This document shows positions 17,298 to 26,448 of a DNA stretch of 64,000 bases, in pieces. The position numbers were made by a program, and so were the translations under genes. Location: the NCBI RefSeq assembly GCF_009604375.1, contig NZ_WEGH01000001.1, positions 1,240,001-1,304,000 of the forward strand. Reading direction: 5' to 3'. Origin of the DNA: Actinomadura macrotermitis (GTDB taxonomy: Bacteria; Actinomycetota; Actinomycetes; Streptosporangiales; Streptosporangiaceae). Numbering within the stretch: position 1 is the first letter of the stretch; each line of letters starts with the position of its first letter. The notes under the pieces were generated by a model. That model ran no database searches. It had not been told where the DNA came from and worked only from the letters and a program-made list of their open reading frames with translations.

Positions 17298-18887
17298 TCA
17301 CTCCACCCCGAGGAGCAGCGGATAGCGTTCCTGGCCGCCGTCGTAGACGCCGACCTCGACGTCGGGGCGGCAGGCGCGCAAGTGGTCCTCCAGCGCGGCG
17401 GCGAGGCCGGCCGGCGCGTGCGTGCCGACGATGACGGTGACCAGCTCGCCGCCGCCCGACAGCATCCGGTCCAGCACCTGGCACGCGGCGGCGGTGAGGT
17501 CGGCGCCGATCAGCGCCACGTCGCCCTCGATGAGGCCGAGCACGTCGCCGGGCTGGCACATCCCGGCGCTGGTCACCGCCTCCTCGGCGGCGATCTCCAG
17601 ATGGCCGAAGCGGGTCGCGCCGGCGGCCCGGGTCATCTCGATCAGGTCCTCGCCGAAGCGGCGCAGCGGGTCGTGCACGGCGAGCGCGGCCAGGCCCTGC
17701 ACCGAGGCCTTGGTGGGGACGACGGCGATGCGGGCGCCGGCGTCGCGGGCGCGCTCGGCGGCGGCCTCGGCGAGGGCGAGCACCTCCGGCTCGTTCGGCA
17801 GCACCGCGACCTCGTCGCCGGCGGCCAGGATCGCCTCGGCCAGCACCGCGAGCGGCGGCACCGCGCCGGGCTCGCGGCGCACCACCCGGGCGCCGCACTC
17901 CTCGAACAGCGCGGCGAGGCCGCCGGCGGCGGTGACCGCGACGACGGCGCGGCCGGTGTGCGGGGCGTGCGGGGCCTCCTCGGCGGCGTGCAGGTAGGTG
18001 ACGCGGACGCGGTAGGGGCGGCCGGCGGCGAGGCCCGCCTCGATGGCGGCGCCGGCGTCGTCGACGTGCACGTGGACGTTCCACAGGCCGTCGCCGCCGA
18101 CGACGACGAGGGAGTCGCCGAGGGCGTCCAGGGCCTCGCGCAGGGCCGGGACGGCGTTGTCGTCGGCGTCCAGCAGGTACATCACCTCGTAGCCGGGGCC
18201 GGGGGTCTCGGCGAGCTCCTCGCGGGCCGGCGCGGTCCCGGCGACGCGGGCCGGCACGATGTAGCGCTCGGGATACTCCTGTGTGACCACGGCGGCCAGG
18301 GCGTCCAGCACGACGCACAGGCCCGCGCCGCCCGCGTCCACCACGCCGTTGCGGGCCAGCACGTCCAGCCGCGCGGTGGTGCCGCGCAGCGCCCGGCGGG
18401 CCCCGGCGGCGGCCGCGCGGGTGACCTCGGCGAGCCCGGGACCGGCCGGTCCGGTGGCGTCGGCGGCCGCCTGCAGCACGCTGAGGATGGTGCCCTCGAC
18501 CGGGTGCGCGACCGCGCCGCGGGCCAGCACCGAGGCGTACTCCAGGGCCTCGGCGAACAGCTCGCCGTCCGGCGGGCCGCCCGCGCCGCCGCAGATCTCG
18601 GCCAGGCCGCGCAGCACCTGGCTGAGGATGACGCCGGAGTTGCCGCGGGCGCCGATCAGCGCGCCCTGGGCGAGGGCGCGCCAGGTCGCCGCGCCGCCGG
18701 CCCCCTCGGGCAGCTCGGCGACGGCGTCGGCGGCCGCCAGCACGGTCAGGTGCAGGTTGGTGCCGGTGTCGCCGTCGGGGACGGGGAACACGTTCAGCGC
18801 GTCGATCTCGCCCCGGGTGCGGCCGAGCGCCTCGGCCGCGAGCCTGCTCCACCGTCGTACCGCCGCCCCGTCGAGGACTTCGCCCAC
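17298..18887 (-). CDS. DAK2-domain dihydroxyacetone/fatty-acid kinase-like protein
   Basis: 529 aa. The N-terminal DakL/DAK2 domain has the nucleotide-binding motifs NVFPVPDGDTGTNLHLT and GARGNSGVILSQVLRG. The rest matches the FakA/YloV architecture, with a middle domain and a C-terminal domain ending GQERYPLLLGVE. FakA-type proteins phosphorylate fatty acids held by DegV/FakB, but no FakB partner is in the window, so the substrate is inferred only. GTG 18887 follows GAGAGGAG. It is 37 nt upstream of recG and divergent from rpmB, the usual actinobacterial arrangement. Confidence 0.88.
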   Translation of the reverse strand: MGEVLDGAAVRRWSRLAAEALGRTRGEIDALNVFPVPDGDTGTNLHLTVLAAADAVAELPEGAGGAATWRALAQGALIGARGNSGVILSQVLRGLAEICGGAGGPPDGELFAEALEYASVLARGAVAHPVEGTILSVLQAAADATGPAGPGLAEVTRAAAAGARRALRGTTARLDVLARNGVVDAGGAGLCVVLDALAAVVTQEYPERYIVPARVAGTAPAREELAETPGPGYEVMYLLDADDNAVPALREALDALGDSLVVVGGDGLWNVHVHVDDAGAAIEAGLAAGRPYRVRVTYLHAAEEAPHAPHTGRAVVAVTAAGGLAALFEECGARVVRREPGAVPPLAVLAEAILAAGDEVAVLPNEPEVLALAEAAAERARDAGARIAVVPTKASVQGLAALAVHDPLRRFGEDLIEMTRAAGATRFGHLEIAAEEAVTSAGMCQPGDVLGLIEGDVALIGADLTAAACQVLDRMLSGGGELVTVIVGTHAPAGLAAALEDHLRACRPDVEVGVYDGGQERYPLLLGVE

Positions 18888-19118
18888 GCCCGCTCCTCTC
18901 CGCCGTTCCGCGTTACCTCTGTATCGCGCCCGCGGGCCCGAGGGAAACCGGGCGGCGGTGATTCCGCAGGCCGATTCGCGAACCGGACCGGGGGTCGGCT
19001 ACTCTGATCCCTGCGCCTCGTCCGAGGCGCCTTTCGGGCGTCCAGACCCCCGGCACCACGTGTCCGGGAGGCGGCGGGCGCCCCGATTCACAGCATCGAC
19101 ACCCATTTGGAGTTTCCC

Positions 19119-19313
19119 GTGGCTTCCGTCTGCGACGTCTGCGGCAAGGGACCCGGTTTCGGCATGCGCGTCTCCCACTCGCACCGCCGCACCCCGCGCC
19201 GCTGGAACCCCAACATCCAGCGTGTGCGCGCCGTCCTCGGCGGCACCACCAAGCGCATCAACGCCTGCACCTCCTGCATCAAGGCCGGCAAGGTCGTCAA
19301 GCCGACCGTCTGA
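19119..19313 (+). CDS. rpmB: 50S ribosomal protein L28 (zinc-binding form)
   Basis: 64 aa. [15 protein letters not shown] and [10 protein letters not shown] supply four cysteines, so this is the zinc-dependent C+ form; [16 protein letters not shown] is the rRNA-binding core. The start is GTG 19119, six nt after GGAG; a TTG further upstream would add four residues. It is divergent from the DAK2-recG unit. A strong hairpin follows the stop. Confidence 0.96.
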   Translation: MASVCDVCGKGPGFGMRVSHSHRRTPRRWNPNIQRVRAVLGGTTKRINACTSCIKAGKVVKPTV

Positions 19314-19339
19314 CGCGGGGCGTACCCCCTTACGCTTCG

Positions 19340-19369
19340 GCCGGCCCATCGGAGATCCGATGGGCCGGC
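19340..19369. terminator. Bidirectional terminator hairpin after rpmB
   Basis: GCCGGCCCATCGG and CCGATGGGCCGGC form a 13-bp stem with a 4-nt loop, followed on the plus strand by TTTCGCG. It lies between rpmB and the convergent GTPase gene and can serve both. Confidence 0.8.
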
Positions 19370-19390
19370 TTTCGCGTTCCCAGGGGCGGG

Positions 19391-21394
19391 TCAGCGCATC
19401 TCGTCGAGCACGTGCTGCTTGAAGTCGGTGAGGTCGCCCTCGATGGCGTTGAGGTGCCCGGCCCAGCCGTCCAGCGCGCGCCGGTCGCGCTCGGCCTCGT
19501 CGCGGCCGTCGCGCAGCTTGCGGATCGTCTCCTCGGTGTCGGCGACCAGCCGGCCGTACCAGCCGGCCAGCTCCTGCTCCAGCCCCGCCGCCCAGCGGGC
19601 CAGGCCCTCGGTGCACTCGGCGGCGTACTGCCGCGCGATCTCGGGGGCGCTGCCGGTCAGCACCGAGGCGTACTCGGTGACGGCCTGCTCCACCAGCCGG
19701 CTCTTGACGATCCTGCGGCCGACCAGGTAGACCGCGCCGGCCGACAGCACGACGGGCGCGGCCACCCACGACACCAGGCCGAGCGAGATCAGCCCGGCCC
19801 CGGCGGCGGTGCCGGCGCCGCCGACGGCCAGGACGCCGGCCGCGTTCGTCCAGGACGCGGCGGGCGAGGTGCGCGACAGCACCCGGAACGGCACGTGCAC
19901 GCTCATGTCGTGCAGCAGCTGCCGCACCGTGGACTCGTCGACCAGGTCGCGGGTGCCGGTCAGCTCGCCGCGCAGCTCCTCCAGCCGGTCGGCGAAGTCG
20001 TGCAGGTGCGGCAGGATGCTCTGCTCCAGCGCCGCCTCGCGCGAGTGCATGAACGCGGGCAGCCCCTCCTCGCCCTCGGCGAACACGTGCAGCTCCAGCT
20101 GGAGCCGCCGGTTCAGGGCGTCGTCGATCTGCTGGATGGCGTCGCCGTAGCGGGCCATGCGGTCGCGCCGCAGCAGCCGCACGTCGAGCTTGGGCAGGTC
20201 GTCCGCCCACTCCCCCACCCGCGGGGTCAGCTCCCGGATGAACCGCTCGACCTCGGTGGCCAGCAGCTGCCCGGTCTCCTCCACCCAGGTGTCCAGCACC
20301 CGCCGGATCAGCTCCAGGCCCTTCAGGATGTTCTCGCGCTTGTCCCGGCCGGCGTCCAGGGACTCCTGCAGCTCGTCGGCGCTGCGGGTGAGCATGCCGC
20401 GCCGCCCGCCGATCGACCGGTGCAGCTGGACGATCTCGCGGACCAGCAGCTCGGCCGGGCGCAGCAGCTTGATGCGGGCCTTGTCGTGCATCAGGAACTC
20501 GCTGAGCGCCTCCTCCAGCGGCCGGATGCCCGAGTCCCACTCGGCCGCCGGCGGCACCGGGTCCTGGAGCCGCGCCTCCAGCGCGTCCAGCGCGCTGACG
20601 AAGAACACCCGCCGGTCCAGCCGGCGCGTGTACTGCCCGGCGATGCGGCGGCAGCGGCGCCGCACGTCCTCGCGCTCGCGCTCGCGGATCAGGTCGAACT
20701 GGTTGACCACGAAGAAGATCTCCTGGTGGCCGAGGTCCTGCAGCATCCGCAGGTAGTGGTCCTGGTCGCGGTCCTTGAACGCGCCCCGGGCGGGGGTGAC
20801 GAAGATGACCGCGTCCACCTGCGGCAGGAAGGCGAGGGTGACCTTCTCGCGGCGCCGGCTCTCGTTGGTGCCGGCCGAGTCGATCAGCTCGACCGAGCCG
20901 CGCAGCAGCGGGTAGGGGCCGTACACCACGCCCCACAGGTAGGGGCTCTCGCCGGGTAGATCATCGTCGTCCAGCTCCAGCTCGACCGCGCGCAGGAACT
21001 CCCCGACCGACACCTGCCGCGGCTCGCCGCCGGAGCCGACCTGATCCTCGTACAGCTCGGCGCGCGGCTGGTCGGCGTGGCGCAGCACGGTGGTGAACGC
21101 CGTGGTCGGGTTCTCCTTCATCGGCAGCAGCTCCTGGCCGAGCAGGGCGTTGACCAGGGTGCTCTTGCCGCTGCTGAAGTCCCCGAACACCATGATCCGG
21201 AACGATTCGCGGCGCAGCGTGCGGACCGCCTCGGCGAGCCGGGCCGAGTGGCGGGTGCCGGGCACCCCGGTCACCTCCCGCTCCAGGGCGAGCGCGATCT
21301 CGCGGGTCGCCTCGAACATCTCGGCGAGCCGTGCCCGGCGCTCGTCGAAGGATCCGAGGCCGGCGGTCCGGCGGCCGGCCGGCTGGTCGCTCAT
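19391..21394 (-). CDS. Dynamin-like GTPase, second of a pair (membrane-hairpin type)
   Basis: 667 aa. After a helical N-terminus (residues 1-60) the GTPase domain has G1 GDFSSGKST, an A-T-x-x G2 region (MKENPTTAFTTVLRH), a G3-like DSAGTNE in place of DTPG, and VVNQFDLI as an N-x-x-D-type G4. Long helices follow, then a hydrophobic hairpin around residues 480-540 (LAVGGAGTAAGAGLISLG, LVSWVAAPVVLSAGAVYLVG), then more helix. This matches bacterial dynamin-like proteins that bind and remodel membrane. ATG 21394 overlaps the stop of the preceding GTPase (ATGA), so the two are coupled, like DynA/DynB pairs described in Streptomyces sporulation septa. A role in membrane fission or repair is inferred. 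Confidence 0.85.
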   Translation of the reverse strand: MSDQPAGRRTAGLGSFDERRARLAEMFEATREIALALEREVTGVPGTRHSARLAEAVRTLRRESFRIMVFGDFSSGKSTLVNALLGQELLPMKENPTTAFTTVLRHADQPRAELYEDQVGSGGEPRQVSVGEFLRAVELELDDDDLPGESPYLWGVVYGPYPLLRGSVELIDSAGTNESRRREKVTLAFLPQVDAVIFVTPARGAFKDRDQDHYLRMLQDLGHQEIFFVVNQFDLIREREREDVRRRCRRIAGQYTRRLDRRVFFVSALDALEARLQDPVPPAAEWDSGIRPLEEALSEFLMHDKARIKLLRPAELLVREIVQLHRSIGGRRGMLTRSADELQESLDAGRDKRENILKGLELIRRVLDTWVEETGQLLATEVERFIRELTPRVGEWADDLPKLDVRLLRRDRMARYGDAIQQIDDALNRRLQLELHVFAEGEEGLPAFMHSREAALEQSILPHLHDFADRLEELRGELTGTRDLVDESTVRQLLHDMSVHVPFRVLSRTSPAASWTNAAGVLAVGGAGTAAGAGLISLGLVSWVAAPVVLSAGAVYLVGRRIVKSRLVEQAVTEYASVLTGSAPEIARQYAAECTEGLARWAAGLEQELAGWYGRLVADTEETIRKLRDGRDEAERDRRALDGWAGHLNAIEGDLTDFKQHVLDEMR

Positions 21395-23031
21395 GTGCTC
21401 CCCATCTCGCGGGCGAGGGCGGCGGCCTCGGCGGCCAGCCGCCCGGCCTCGAACCTGAGCCGGCGGCCGCGGGCCCGCGGTTCGCCGTCGTCCTCCCACA
21501 GCGCGAGCCGGGTCCGCCACCACGCCTCGTGCCAGTCCTCGGCCGCCTCGGCGAGACGGCCGTACATCGCGTCGGCCCGCTCGGCGGCGCCGTCGGCCAG
21601 TTCGGCCGCGAATCCCTCCAGGACGTGCGCGGCGGTCTCCGCGACGAGCCGGCGGCCGTCCTCGGCGCCGCCGCCGAAGCGCCGCCGCAGGTGCTCCCAC
21701 AGCCGGACCGACAGCACGTTCAGGGGGGCGAGCGGGGTGAGGGCGAGCGCGACGTCCAGGGCCAGCGCGCCGCCCTCGAAGAGCATCCGCCCCCAGCGCC
21801 GGGCGGCGCGGACGGCGTCCGCCGGCGGATCGAGGGCGCCCTCGACGTCCGCGGCGGCGCGGGCGCCGTCCAGCCCGGCGACGGCCCCGATCATGCCGGT
21901 GAGGCCCGCCTCCAGCCAGGCGGCGTCCGCGCCGAACGCGGTGTCCAGCGCGGCCCCGGTCGCCGCCAGCCGGGCGGCGGCGGCCCGGCGCAGGAGCGGC
22001 ACGACCTCCTCGCGCCAGCAGGCGGCCGGGTCGGCGGACGCGGCGGCGAGCCGGCCGATCTCGGCGGCGGTCTCGTCCCAGGGCGCGGACGCGGCGGCGC
22101 GGACCCGCGCGCGGGCCTGCCGGCGGCGGTCGTCCAGGTCGACCCGCAGGGCCTGCCAGCGGACCCGCGCGGTGGCGCGCTCGGATTCGATCCGCGCGCG
22201 GGCGCGGGCGGCGCCGGCGTCATCGCGGGCCGCCTCCACCTCGCCCGCGAGCGCCAGCATGTGCGCGCAGGCGGCGGTGAGCAGCGCGACGATCTGGCGG
22301 TCGCGGGCGGCGGCGCGGCCGTCGTCGCGGGCCGCCTCGGCGAGGCGGCGGCGGAGCGCGGCCAGGTCGGCGGGCCGGGCGGGGACCGCGCCGTCGCCGG
22401 AGGGGCCGGGCAGCACCTCGATGGCCGGGCCGACGCCGGCGGCGATCGCGCGGGCGCGGGCCAGCACCGGCGCGGGGTCGCCGCGCAGGTGGTCGAGCAT
22501 GGTCACCACGACCAGCACGACCGGCACCCGGTGCACCAGCGCCAGGTCGCGCAGCAGCTCCCGTTCCTGGAGGTTCAGGCCGCCGACGGCGCGGACCGTC
22601 ACCACGGCCACGTCGCAGCCGGGGGCGACCAGCGCGGGCGCGTCGCCGGGATCGGTGTCGGTGCCGGGGGTGTCGATCAGCTCCAGGTCCGCCTCGCGCA
22701 GCCAGGGGGCGTCGCAGTGGCGCACGCCCGCGCCGTCGGCCGCCGGGTCGCCGGGTCGGACGGTGACGACCGCGCGGGTGGTGGGCGGCTCGCCGACGGG
22801 CAGCATCGGCCGGCCGAGCAGCTGGTTGATCAGATGCGACTTGCCGGTGGAGAAGGAGCCGAGGAAGCAGACCCGGCAGGAGGCCGGGCGGTCCGGGGCG
22901 GCGGCCCGGCGCAGCCGCCCGGCCAGGTCGTCCAGGCCGTGCCCGGTGGCCAGCGCGATCGCGGCGGCGACCAGCCGGTCGCGGGCGGCCGCCGTCGCGG
23001 GGAGGACCGTCCCCGCCGAAGAATCGCCCAC
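21391..23031 (-). CDS. Dynamin-like GTPase, first of a pair
   Basis: 546 aa. G1 is GSFSTGKSHLINQLLG, G2 region PVGEPPTTRAVVTVRPG, G3 LIDTPGTDTDP, and a possible G4 near VVVTMLDHLRGD. The rest is Ala/Arg-rich helix with a moderately hydrophobic segment (GGALALDVALALTPLAPLNV) that could dip into the membrane. It lacks the clear two-helix hairpin of its partner. The start is GTG 23031 with only a weak ribosome binding site. The 4-bp overlap with the second GTPase indicates a stoichiometric pair. It is divergent in sequence from its partner, so a hetero-oligomer is likely. Confidence 0.82.
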   Translation of the reverse strand: MGDSSAGTVLPATAAARDRLVAAAIALATGHGLDDLAGRLRRAAAPDRPASCRVCFLGSFSTGKSHLINQLLGRPMLPVGEPPTTRAVVTVRPGDPAADGAGVRHCDAPWLREADLELIDTPGTDTDPGDAPALVAPGCDVAVVTVRAVGGLNLQERELLRDLALVHRVPVVLVVVTMLDHLRGDPAPVLARARAIAAGVGPAIEVLPGPSGDGAVPARPADLAALRRRLAEAARDDGRAAARDRQIVALLTAACAHMLALAGEVEAARDDAGAARARARIESERATARVRWQALRVDLDDRRRQARARVRAAASAPWDETAAEIGRLAAASADPAACWREEVVPLLRRAAAARLAATGAALDTAFGADAAWLEAGLTGMIGAVAGLDGARAAADVEGALDPPADAVRAARRWGRMLFEGGALALDVALALTPLAPLNVLSVRLWEHLRRRFGGGAEDGRRLVAETAAHVLEGFAAELADGAAERADAMYGRLAEAAEDWHEAWWRTRLALWEDDGEPRARGRRLRFEAGRLAAEAAALAREMGST

Positions 23032-23112
23032 AGCCGCCCCGAAATCGCCCGCTCCGTCCCGACCGGCAGGAGCGTAGCGACCCGATCGGCCCCGTTCGTT
23101 CGGATCAGTGGC

Positions 23113-23931
23113 TTATGACCGGCTCTGGTCAAGAGCGGCGCGCTGCCGCCAGCCGTGGTCGACCGGGCCGATGCCCGTGCCGAGCGGGAACCCGGCGGCG
23201 ATGGCGCCGGTGACGTACTCCTTGGCGCGCGCGACGGCGTCCGGGACGTCGGCGCCGAGGGCCAGGTTCGAGGCGATGGCCGAGGCGAGCGTGCAGCCGG
23301 TGCCGTGGGTGTGCCGGTTGTCGTGGCGGGGCGCGGTGAAGCGGTACTCGCGCGTGCCGTCGAACAGCAGGTCGGCGGGCTCGCCGGGCAGGTGCCCGCC
23401 CTTGATCAGCGCCCACCGCGGGCCGAGCGCCTTGACCGCCTCGGCGGCCTCGCGCATCCCCGCCTCGTCCACCACCTTGACGCCGGTGAGCTGCTCGACC
23501 TCCCACAGGTTGGGGGTGGCGACGGTCGCGACCGGCAGCAGCGCGGTGCGCACGGCGTCCACGGCGGACGGCTCGAGCAGCGCGTCGCCGTGCTTGGAGA
23601 CGCCGACCGGGTCGACGACCACGGGGGCGCCGGCGCCGGCGAGCACCTCGGCGACGGTCTCCACGAGCGCGGTGGAGGCGAGCATGCCGGTCTTGACAGC
23701 GTGCACCCCGATGTCGGACAGCACCGAGTCCAGCTGGGCGCGCACCGCCTCGGGCGGCAGCTCCCAGTAGCCCTGGACGCCGCGGGAGTTCTGCGCGGTC
23801 ACCGCCGCGATCACGCTCATGCCGTGCACGCCGTGGGCGAGCATCGTCTTCAGGTCGGCCTGGATACCGGCACCGCCGCCGGAGTCCGACCCCGCGACGG
23901 TGAGCACGAGCGGCGGGGCGATGTTGGTCAT
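23113..23931 (-). CDS. thiD: Hydroxymethylpyrimidine/phosphomethylpyrimidine kinase
   Basis: 272 aa ribokinase-fold enzyme that phosphorylates HMP and HMP-P for thiamine synthesis. Family motifs are [19 protein letters not shown] at the N-terminus, a central [27 protein letters not shown], and the anion hole [17 protein letters not shown]. It is next to, but not overlapping, the membrane protein at 23961 and thiL at 24730. No TPP riboswitch pattern was seen upstream. Confidence 0.95.
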   Translation of the reverse strand: MTNIAPPLVLTVAGSDSGGGAGIQADLKTMLAHGVHGMSVIAAVTAQNSRGVQGYWELPPEAVRAQLDSVLSDIGVHAVKTGMLASTALVETVAEVLAGAGAPVVVDPVGVSKHGDALLEPSAVDAVRTALLPVATVATPNLWEVEQLTGVKVVDEAGMREAAEAVKALGPRWALIKGGHLPGEPADLLFDGTREYRFTAPRHDNRHTHGTGCTLASAIASNLALGADVPDAVARAKEYVTGAIAAGFPLGTGIGPVDHGWRQRAALDQSRS

Positions 23932-23960
23932 GCCCCCACTTTAGGGCGCTACGGGAGAAC

Positions 23961-24629
23961 TCAGGCGCGGGCGCAGGGGGCCCTGTTGAGCACGCAGGTG
24001 GCGGGGGCGCCGGCGGTGCCGCGCGCGGTGAAGACGACCTTCACCGACTGGCCGGGGGCGAGCGGCGGGGCGCCCGCCAGGCTGCGCACCCAGCCGCGGC
24101 GGCCGGTCTGCCTGGTGGCGCCGCCGCTGAAGGAGCGGACGGTCGCCTTGGTGAAGCCGAAGGCGAGCGACCACCGCAGCACCGGGGCGGTGCCGCGGTT
24201 GGTGATGGTGACGCTGCCGGTGAAGCCGGTGGGGGTGCGGCGCACCACCTGGAAGGCGGTGGTCAGCCGGCCCGCGTCGCGGGTGCCGCGGCTGGCGCGC
24301 GTCCCGTCGCCGCGCTCGGCCATCTGGCCCTCGTGGGGGCCGTCCGACTGCGGCTCGTGCGCGGGGGCGGCGAAGTTCAGCGAGATCTGCTGGGTGCTGA
24401 AGGCGTAGGCGACGACGCCCACCGCGATCACCAGCGCGAAGATCGGCAGCAGCGGCACCGGGACCAGCGGGATGACCCCGGACCGGCGCTTCTTCGCGGC
24501 CTGCTCGCCGGGCTCGGGCGCCTGCCGGGGCCCGGGCACGGGGGGTCGCTGCGGGGAGGGGCCGGGAAGCGGTCCGGCGCCGGGGGGCGCACCGCCTTCC
24601 GGTGGCTGGAGCTTGTTGTGTCGTCCCAT
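23961..24629 (-). CDS. Single-pass membrane protein with CBM2-like outer domain
   Basis: 222 aa. Cytoplasmic Pro/Gly-rich N-terminus (residues 1-48), a transmembrane helix (GVIPLVPVPLLPIFALVIAVGVVAYAF in two parts, about 51-77), then an outside domain. The last 100 residues, FQVVRRTPTGFTGSVTITNR, then APVLRWSLAFGF, then an ending with two cysteines (CVLNRAPC), have the beta-sandwich rhythm of family 2 carbohydrate-binding modules (W-x-L-x-F; G-x-V-x-I-x-N). The gene at 58763 has the same architecture and the same C-x-LN-x-x-PC ending. Role unknown; wall or polysaccharide contact is inferred. Confidence 0.7.
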   Translation of the reverse strand: MGRHNKLQPPEGGAPPGAGPLPGPSPQRPPVPGPRQAPEPGEQAAKKRRSGVIPLVPVPLLPIFALVIAVGVVAYAFSTQQISLNFAAPAHEPQSDGPHEGQMAERGDGTRASRGTRDAGRLTTAFQVVRRTPTGFTGSVTITNRGTAPVLRWSLAFGFTKATVRSFSGGATRQTGRRGWVRSLAGAPPLAPGQSVKVVFTARGTAGAPATCVLNRAPCARA

Positions 24630-24729
24630 CCCATCCCTCTTCGATCACAGGATGTATACCAAACCAGTACCAAGCATGCCTACCGGCTCGGTAAACGACC
24701 GCGCCTCCGCACCTCCGCCACAAGTGCGC

Positions 24730-25647
24730 TCAGCTGGCGAAATGGTCCCAGCCGCCGGGTCCGTACGAGCGGCCGTCGACGACCACGCCGGAACCCGCGG
24801 CGACCCGCCCGACGGCCGTCCAGGCGGGCGGGACGGCGCCGGCGGGGAAGGTCGCGGCGAAGGCGTGGTCCTCGCCCCCGGTGAGCGCGTGCCGCAGCCC
24901 GTCCGGGCCGAGGAGGGCCGGGACGGGCACCGCCGCCGAGTCGATCTCGATCCGGACGCCCGACGCCGCCGCGATGTGCCCGAGGTCCTGCAGCAGCCCG
25001 TCGCTGACGTCCAGCAGGGCGGTCGCGCCCGCCGCGCGCGCCTCGGCGCCGGCGGTGTAGGGCGGCCGGGGGCGGCGGTGCGCGTCCAGCAGCTCGGCGG
25101 GGCCGTCCGCGCCGGCCCGGAACAGGTCCAGGCCGGCCGAGGAGTGGCCGAGCCGGCCCCGGACGGCGACGGCGTCGCCGGGCCGCGCGCCGGACCGGGT
25201 GAGCGGCGGCGCGCCGCCGAGGTCGCCGAGCGCGGTGACGGCGATGACGACCTCGGCGGCGCCGACCACGTCGCCGCCCGCGATCGCGGCGCCGGTCTCG
25301 GCGCACTCGTCGGCCAGGCCGTCGTAGAGCCGCTCGGCCCAGGCCGCCTCGGTCGCGGGCGGGACGGCGAGCCCGACCAGCAGCGCGGTCGGGCGGGCGC
25401 CCATCGCGACGACGTCGGCGAGGTTCTGCGCGGCGGCCTTGCGGCCGATCTCGTAGGGGCCCGACCAGTCCAGGCGGAAGTGGCGGCCCTGCACCAGCAG
25501 GTCGGTGGTGGCGGTGACCCGACCGTCGGGGGCGGTGATCACCGCGGCGTCGTCGCCCGGTCCGAGGGCGATCGCCGGCCCCGCGGGCAGCCGCCCGACG
25601 AGCCTGCTGATCAGCCCGAACTCGCCCAGCTCCCCGATCGTGCCCAT
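24730..25647 (-). CDS. thiL: Thiamine-monophosphate kinase
   Basis: 305 aa, makes thiamine diphosphate from TMP with ATP. AIR-synthase-like fold motifs are IALGPGDDAAVI, TTDLLVQGRHF, AQNLADVVAMGARPTALLVG, GGDVVGAAEVVIAVTALG and LDVSDGLLQDLGHIA. The C-terminal GGEDHAFAATFP matches the G-G-E-D-Y/H motif. ATG 25647 is chosen for the family-typical MGTIGELGEFGLI; starts at 25683 or 25698 are possible. It is divergent from the Lrp-type gene. Confidence 0.94.
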   Translation of the reverse strand: MGTIGELGEFGLISRLVGRLPAGPAIALGPGDDAAVITAPDGRVTATTDLLVQGRHFRLDWSGPYEIGRKAAAQNLADVVAMGARPTALLVGLAVPPATEAAWAERLYDGLADECAETGAAIAGGDVVGAAEVVIAVTALGDLGGAPPLTRSGARPGDAVAVRGRLGHSSAGLDLFRAGADGPAELLDAHRRPRPPYTAGAEARAAGATALLDVSDGLLQDLGHIAAASGVRIEIDSAAVPVPALLGPDGLRHALTGGEDHAFAATFPAGAVPPAWTAVGRVAAGSGVVVDGRSYGPGGWDHFAS

Positions 25648-25745
25648 CCGCCCCGTCCCCTCGGCCCGGCCCCGGGCGCCCATCCTGGCGCGCAACACGA
25701 TACGGTGACCGTCCGAACGCTTTTTCTCCGCCCGGGGAGGACGTG

Positions 25746-25979
25746 ATGGTGCAGGCCTACATCCTCATCCAGACCGAAGTTGGCAAGGCCGCCGAGGTGG
25801 CAAGTGAGATCGCCGGCATCACGGGCGTGACCTTGGCGGAGGACGTGACGGGTCCTTATGACGTGATCGTGCGAGCGGAGGCGAACAATGTCGACGAGCT
25901 CGGCAAGCTCGTCGTCGCGCAGATCCAGGGCGTCGAAGGGATCACCCGGACGCTCACCTGCCCGATCGTGCACATCTGA
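25746..25979 (+). CDS. Lrp/AsnC ligand-binding (RAM) domain protein, stand-alone
   Basis: 77 aa consisting only of the alpha/beta RAM domain (VQAYILIQTEVGKAAEVASE, then GPYDVIVRAEANN); there is no helix-turn-helix. Stand-alone RAM proteins bind amino acids and form rings in archaea and actinobacteria. ATG 25746 sits 5 nt after GGAGG. The thiL/Lrp/DUF3515 neighbourhood is conserved in actinomycetes, but I know of no proven role. Confidence 0.88.
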   Translation: MVQAYILIQTEVGKAAEVASEIAGITGVTLAEDVTGPYDVIVRAEANNVDELGKLVVAQIQGVEGITRTLTCPIVHI

Positions 25980-26442
25980 CCGTCTCGCGCGCAGGGGCGC
26001 CGCGTTCGCGCTGGCCGTCCCGGTGCTGCTGACGGCCGGTTGCGGCGCCGGCGCCGTCCAGGTCCCGGCGCCGCGGCCGGACGCGGCGACGGCGCGGCTC
26101 TGCGCGGGGCTGCGGCTGCCCGAGAAGGTGCACGGGCAGTCCCGGCGCGACACCGAGCCCGAGTCGGCGCTGACCGCCGCGTGGGGTTCCCCGGCGATCG
26201 CGCTGCGCTGCGGCGTGCCGCGGCCGGCGGCGCTGCGGCCCACCGACCAGCTGCAGCAGATCAACGGCGTGTCGTGGTTCGGCCAGCCCGCCGACCAGCC
26301 GGTCACCTGGACGGCGATGGCGCGCCAGGCCTACGTCGAGGTGACGATCCCGGCCAAGTACGCGCCGCCCGGCGACGTGCTGATCGAGCTGGGCGAGGCG
26401 ATCAAGTCCTCGATCCCGGTCAAGCCCGAGAACCAGCTCTGA
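25888..26442 (+). CDS. DUF3515 lipoprotein
   Basis: 184 aa from ATG 25888. The hydrophobic stretch FALAVPVLLTAGC is a lipoprotein signal with lipobox TAGC, and the mature part (LCAGLRLPEKVHGQ, AWGSPAIALRCGVPRP, INGVSWFGQPADQPVTWTAM) matches DUF3515, an actinobacterial envelope family of unknown function. The only in-frame start with a ribosome binding site (GGAGG, 8 nt) lies 92 bp inside the Lrp-type gene. That start makes an odd Ser/Arg-rich 30-residue tail before the signal core. No ATG/GTG/TTG occurs closer to the signal peptide, so either the overlap is real or a rare start codon is used. Confidence 0.8.
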   Translation: MSTSSASSSSRRSRASKGSPGRSPARSCTSDRLARRGAAFALAVPVLLTAGCGAGAVQVPAPRPDAATARLCAGLRLPEKVHGQSRRDTEPESALTAAWGSPAIALRCGVPRPAALRPTDQLQQINGVSWFGQPADQPVTWTAMARQAYVEVTIPAKYAPPGDVLIELGEAIKSSIPVKPENQL

Positions 26443-26448
26443 GTCCTC

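Noticed and set aside
23113..23960. TPP riboswitch in front of thiD
   Set aside because: The upstream gap is too short and lacks the CUGAGA/ACCUGA-type core.
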